Shown: positions 5,329-7,514 of the stretch, one piece after another
Layout of the letters: the number at the start of each line of letters is the position of its first letter
Position numbering within the stretch: the first letter of the stretch is position 1
Assembly: GCA_900546075.1 (NCBI GenBank)
Contig: URBH01000078.1
Coordinates: forward strand, 1 to 7,514
Reading direction: 5' to 3'
Length of the DNA: 7,514 bases
Origin: an uncultured Eubacteriales bacterium
Lineage (GTDB): Bacteria > Bacillota > Clostridia > Oscillospirales > Oscillospiraceae
Translations under genes and position numbers: made by a program
The notes under the pieces: model-generated
Databases searched by the model: none
Told to the model about the DNA's origin: nothing
What the model saw: the letters and a program-made list of their open reading frames with translations, nothing else

Positions 5329-6879
5329 TTATTTTGCGTATTCCACGGCCTTGGTTTCCCGGATGACGTTGACCTTGATCTGTCCGGGATATTCCAGCTC
5401 GGACTCGATCTTCTTGGCAACGTCCCGCGCCAGAAGAATCATGTTGTCCTCGGTCACAACCTCGGGCTTGACCATGATCCGCACTTCCCTGCCGGCCTGG
5501 ATGGCGTAGGCCTTATCAACACCGGGATAAGAACCGGTCAGCTCTTCCAGCTTTTGCAGGCGGCGGATATAGTTCTCCACGTTCTCGCGGCGTGCGCCGG
5601 GACGGGCGGCGGAAATGGCATCGGCTGCCTGCACCAGAACCGCGATGACGGTCTTGGGCTCCACGTCGCCGTGGTGGGCTTCGATGGCGTTGACGATAAC
5701 GGGATTTTCCTTGTACTTCCGGGCAAGATCGGCGCCCAGCTGCACATGGCTGCCTTCCACCTCGTGGTCGATGGACTTGCCCAGATCATGGAGCAAGCCG
5801 GCGCGCTTCGCCATGGCCACGTCAACGCCAAGCTCCGCGGCCATCAGACCGGCGATATGGGCAACCTCGATAGAGTGGTTCAGAACGTTCTGACCGTAAG
5901 AGGTACGGTACTTCTGACGACCCAGAATCTTAACAAGCTCGGGGTTCAGGTTGTGAACGCCGGTCTCGTAGCAGGCGCGCTCGCCCTCCTCGCGGATGGT
6001 GCGGTCAACTTCCTTGCGCGCCTTTTCCACCATGTCCTCAATGCGGGTGGGATGAATGCGGCCGTCCACAATGAGCTTCTCCAGCGCCAGCCGGGCAATT
6101 TCCCGGCGAACGGGGTCAAAGCTGGAAACGGTGATGGTTTCGGGGGTGTCGTCGATGATCAGGTCGACGCCGGTAATGGTCTCCAGGGTGCGGATGTTCC
6201 GGCCTTCCCGGCCGATGATGCGGCCCTTCATCTCGTCGTTGGGCAGCGTGACCACGGAGACGGTGGTCTCGGCGGCGTGATCGGCGGCGCAGCGCTGGAT
6301 GGCGGTAGCGATGATCTCGCGTCCCTTTTCCTCGGCCTCGTCCTTCAGCTGCGCCTCGATCTCCTTGATCTTCATGGCGGCCTCATGACGAACCTCGTCC
6401 TCGATGCTGTGCAGCAGGAAATCCTTTGCCTGATCCTGTGTCAGACCGGAAATCTTTTCCAGCTCGGTCAGCTGCTGCTGCTTGAGCTGATCGGCCTGCG
6501 CCTGGGTCTCGGAGACCTTCTGGAGCCGCTTGGCAAGCTCCTCTTCCTTGCGTTCAAAGGCTTCGGTCTTCTTATCCAGGGTGGCTTCCTTCTGTTCCAG
6601 ACGGCGCTCCTGCTTACTCAGCTCGGCGCGGCGCTCTTTGACTTCCTTGTCGTGTTCTGTGCGAGATTTATGGATTTCGTCCTTGGCTTCCAGAAGCATT
6701 TCCTTCTTACGGTTTTCACCGGAACGGATGGCTTCGTTGATCAGGCGGGTAGCCTCTGCCTCGGCAGAGCCGATCTCCCGCTCAGCGACCTTCTTGCGGT
6801 AACCGACGCCAAGGCCAAAGCCGGCGCCCAGTACCACCAGAATGCCAACGGCGATAATGAGAAAATGATACCATTCCAT
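5329..6879 (-). CDS. rny: ribonuclease Y
   Basis: RNase Y is the membrane-tethered endoribonuclease that starts bulk mRNA decay and processes transcripts in many Firmicutes. The 516-residue product is close to the usual 520. Domains in order: an N-terminal membrane anchor (about 5-26), a long highly charged coiled coil (about 28-195), a KH RNA-binding domain (about 206-265, with GRIIGREGRNIR at 219-230), and an HD phosphohydrolase domain with NHSIEVAHIAG (334-344), the defining HDLG (His364-Asp365), and EAHHGD (400-405). The final region (about 430-516) is the family's C-terminal domain. The ATG at 6879 gives the standard MEWYHFLIIA start, and AAGGAGGTG lies at 6892-6900 with a longish 12-base spacer. 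An in-frame ATG at 6942 would add 21 atypical residues and lacks a good site. Confidence 0.97.
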   Translation of the reverse strand: MEWYHFLIIAVGILVVLGAGFGLGVGYRKKVAEREIGSAEAEATRLINEAIRSGENRKKEMLLEAKDEIHKSRTEHDKEVKERRAELSKQERRLEQKEATLDKKTEAFERKEEELAKRLQKVSETQAQADQLKQQQLTELEKISGLTQDQAKDFLLHSIEDEVRHEAAMKIKEIEAQLKDEAEEKGREIIATAIQRCAADHAAETTVSVVTLPNDEMKGRIIGREGRNIRTLETITGVDLIIDDTPETITVSSFDPVRREIARLALEKLIVDGRIHPTRIEDMVEKARKEVDRTIREEGERACYETGVHNLNPELVKILGRQKYRTSYGQNVLNHSIEVAHIAGLMAAELGVDVAMAKRAGLLHDLGKSIDHEVEGSHVQLGADLARKYKENPVIVNAIEAHHGDVEPKTVIAVLVQAADAISAARPGARRENVENYIRRLQKLEELTGSYPGVDKAYAIQAGREVRIMVKPEVVTEDNMILLARDVAKKIESELEYPGQIKVNVIRETKAVEYAK

Positions 6880-7092
6880 AAATTTGCAGCACACCTCCTT
6901 CTTAAAAAATAGGCGCAGAAGGGGTGGCGCATTGATCCCCATGTGAAATTAAGCATAACAGCCAGCCGGAAACACCGGCCGGCAACTTTTCGTGCAAAAT
7001 CAGACGCCATGAGGCGCAAACGCATACCCCGGCTCCACCGCCGGTTATCAATGAAACGCGCGCCCGGAAAAAGGCGCAGCGTACACCATACC
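6880..7092 (-). promoter_or_regulatory. long structured 5' leader of rny
   Basis: About 210 nt separate the predicted start of transcription from the rny ATG. The leader can form at least three hairpins: CCGGC/GCCGG (7029-7044), CGCC/GGCG (7005-7016), and a strong nine-pair stem GCCGGCCGG/CCGGCTGGC with one G-U (6961-6983). None is followed by a U-tract, so these are not terminators. UGCGCCU occurs three times in the RNA (7072-7078, 7012-7018, 6911-6917). It matches no riboswitch I know. RNase Y levels are often tuned through their own mRNA, so a processing or control element is plausible. Confidence 0.5.
6892..6900 (-). promoter_or_regulatory. ribosome binding site that fixes the rny start
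   Basis: AAGGAGGTG is a full anti-Shine-Dalgarno match, 12 bases before the ATG at 6879. It lies inside the frame that opens at 6942, which argues that the longer frame is not the real start. Confidence 0.8.
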
Positions 7093-7098
7093 GAATTT

Positions 7099-7127
7099 AT
7101 TTTACTCGCATTGGGAGGGAATGTCAA
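7099..7127 (-). promoter_or_regulatory. near-consensus sigma-A promoter of rny
   Basis: TTGACA (7122-7127) is a perfect -35, and TAAAAT (7099-7104) a 5/6 -10, with the ideal 17-bp spacer, on the minus strand. Transcription would start near 7092. It is the best promoter in the window and fits the steady expression expected of rny. Confidence 0.88.
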
Positions 7128-7308
7128 GGATAAAAAGGAAAATAAGTGGTAGAAATTCCCACGTATGGGTATTCCGCGGGAGATTGCGCACCTCGACCGC
7201 TCAAATTGAGCGGCCATTCCGGCGAAAATGAGCTGTCTTTTCTTCCACGCCGCGATCCGCGAGGGTCGGCAATCCTGGCTTGCCTCTCTGACAGCAAGTA
7301 AATTTCAA

Positions 7309-7345
7309 GGCCGCAATTCCAAAACGGGGAATGCGGCCATTTTCC
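7309..7345 (+). terminator. possible terminator-like hairpin
   Basis: GGCCGC-A-ATTCC (7309-7320) pairs with GGAAT-GCGGCC (7328-7338) in an 11-bp stem with a bulged A and a seven-base loop, followed on the plus strand by ATTTTCC. The T-run is short. No plus-strand gene precedes it, so it would matter only if an unannotated RNA is made. Confidence 0.3.
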
Positions 7346-7400
7346 TGGTCAGCCAAAGCTGCTTTTCAATGCGGAACGTGCGGAAAGGCAAATGTTTCTA

Positions 7401-7429
7401 TTGTTCAAATCCGCGTTCGGTGCTACAAT
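7401..7429 (+). promoter_or_regulatory. possible rightward promoter with extended -10
   Basis: TACAAT (7424-7429) is preceded by TGC, an extended -10, and TTGTTC (7401-7406, 3/6) lies 17 bp upstream. Transcription would start near 7436 and run off the right edge, but it would meet the 7449-7473 hairpin at once, which weakens the case unless that hairpin is a leader element. Confidence 0.4.
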
Positions 7430-7448
7430 AATCTGATACAACTTTTTA

Positions 7449-7473
7449 ATAAAACGGTCAAAAACCGTTTTAT
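7449..7473. terminator. bidirectional terminator-like hairpin
   Basis: A perfect 10-bp stem, ATAAAACGGT with ACCGTTTTAT, around a five-base CAAAA loop. The A-rich left arm and T-rich right arm give a T-run in both directions (CCGTTTTATCC on plus, CCGTTTTATTAAAAAG on minus), the usual form of a two-way terminator. It may end a minus-strand gene lying beyond the right edge. Confidence 0.55.
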
Positions 7474-7508
7474 CCGGCTGCTGTTTCAGCAGCCGGCGGC
7501 GCAGCCGC
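7474..7508. repeat. tandem palindromes at the right edge
   Basis: A perfect 10-bp hairpin, CCGGCTGCTG-TTT-CAGCAGCCGG (7474-7496), shares its last base with a second one, GCGGC-GCA-GCCGC (7496-7508), and then runs into six A residues at the edge. With the hairpin at 7449-7473 this makes three palindromes in 60 bases. It could be a dispersed REP/MITE-like element or stacked terminators of an off-window minus-strand gene; on the minus strand it begins with TTTTTT. Confidence 0.5.
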
Positions 7509-7514
7509 AAAAAA

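Larger units (their letters stand above)
7128..7448. other. intergenic region without a convincing gene, with several inverted repeats
   Basis: About 320 bases with no frame that has a ribosome binding site and recognisable product. It holds CCCA/TGGG around CGTA (7158-7169) just upstream of the rny -35 box, a 17-bp palindrome CCGCTCAA-A-TTGAGCGG (7197-7213), two overlapping alternative hairpins (7268-7284 and 7279-7298), a larger bulged hairpin (7309-7338), a small CAGC/GCTG hairpin (7351-7362), and a possible rightward promoter (7401-7429). A small RNA could be encoded here, but I cannot define its ends. Confidence 0.5.

Noticed and set aside
5139..5420. 94-residue N-terminal extension of the zinc-ribbon frame
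   Set aside because: It would begin inside rny, cross the rny terminator and include the operon promoter; the GTG at 5138 has an excellent ribosome binding site.
5554..6912. 452-codon plus-strand open frame opposite rny
   Set aside because: It mirrors a G+C-rich, third-position-biased gene, its product is low-complexity Leu/Gly-rich with no known domain, and rny is certain on the other strand.
6880..6942. 21-residue N-terminal extension of RNase Y from the ATG at 6942
   Set aside because: The extension contains the AAGGAGGTG ribosome binding site itself and precedes the family-typical start before the membrane anchor.
6943..7152. 69-codon plus-strand frame opposite the rny promoter and leader
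   Set aside because: No ribosome binding site, and it lies over strong minus-strand regulatory sequence.
6741..7217. 158-codon minus-strand frame across the rny leader, including an ATG at 7026 with GGTGGAG upstream
   Set aside because: Overlaps the rny start in another frame, crosses the rny promoter, and has an unrecognisable Arg/Phe-rich product. A short leader peptide is not excluded but has no positive evidence.
7398..7426. tRNA-like T-arm (GTTCAAATCC) in the right intergenic region
   Set aside because: The flanking bases do not form a T-stem or acceptor stem, and no D-arm or anticodon arm lies upstream at the right distance.
7228..7431. 67-codon plus-strand frame in the right intergenic region
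   Set aside because: No Shine-Dalgarno before the ATG, the frame passes through several hairpins and a possible promoter, and no homologue is recognised.

Overview
The window reads as a core chromosomal segment of a G+C-rich gut-type clostridium, most like the Oscillospiraceae (Faecalibacterium, Gemmiger or Flavonifractor relatives). The evidence is a membrane-anchored RNase Y, a chromosomal Soj/Spo0J-type ParA-ParB pair with a perfect parS site, seryl-tRNA synthetase next to them (an origin-proximal arrangement common in Firmicutes), strong GGAGG-type ribosome binding sites and sigma-A-like promoters. Genus assignment is inference; no rRNA or other marker is present.

All seven complete genes lie on the minus strand and are read from right to left. 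From the right edge: about 390 bases without a convincing gene but rich in hairpins (7128-7514); a near-consensus promoter (7099-7127); a structured leader of about 210 nt; rny (6879-5329) with a strong terminator (5283-5313). A second promoter (5169-5197) then appears to drive one operon: a small zinc-ribbon membrane protein (5138-4782), parS (4766-4781), parA/soj (4726-3971), parB/spo0J (3782-2922), serS (2893-1562), mscL (1549-1088) and a LacX-type aldose 1-epimerase homologue (1088-207). The operon ends at a hairpin at 175-200. Beyond it lie a double-palindrome repeat (116-149) and an AT-rich edge (1-110, about 29% G+C) with a promoter and the first 14 codons of an unidentified gene running off the left side.

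Functionally the operon joins chromosome segregation (ParA ATPase, ParB CTPase, parS centromere) with tRNA-Ser charging, an osmotic safety valve and a sugar mutarotase-like enzyme. Only parA, parB and parS form an obvious functional unit; the rest looks like housekeeping genes sharing a transcript. The less understood parts are the zinc-ribbon/coiled-coil/membrane protein whose stop codon touches parS, an in-frame 52-residue extension upstream of the usual ParB start with its own ribosome binding site, the structured rny leader, and the palindromic clusters at both ends. No CRISPR array, insertion sequence, tRNA or rRNA gene was seen.
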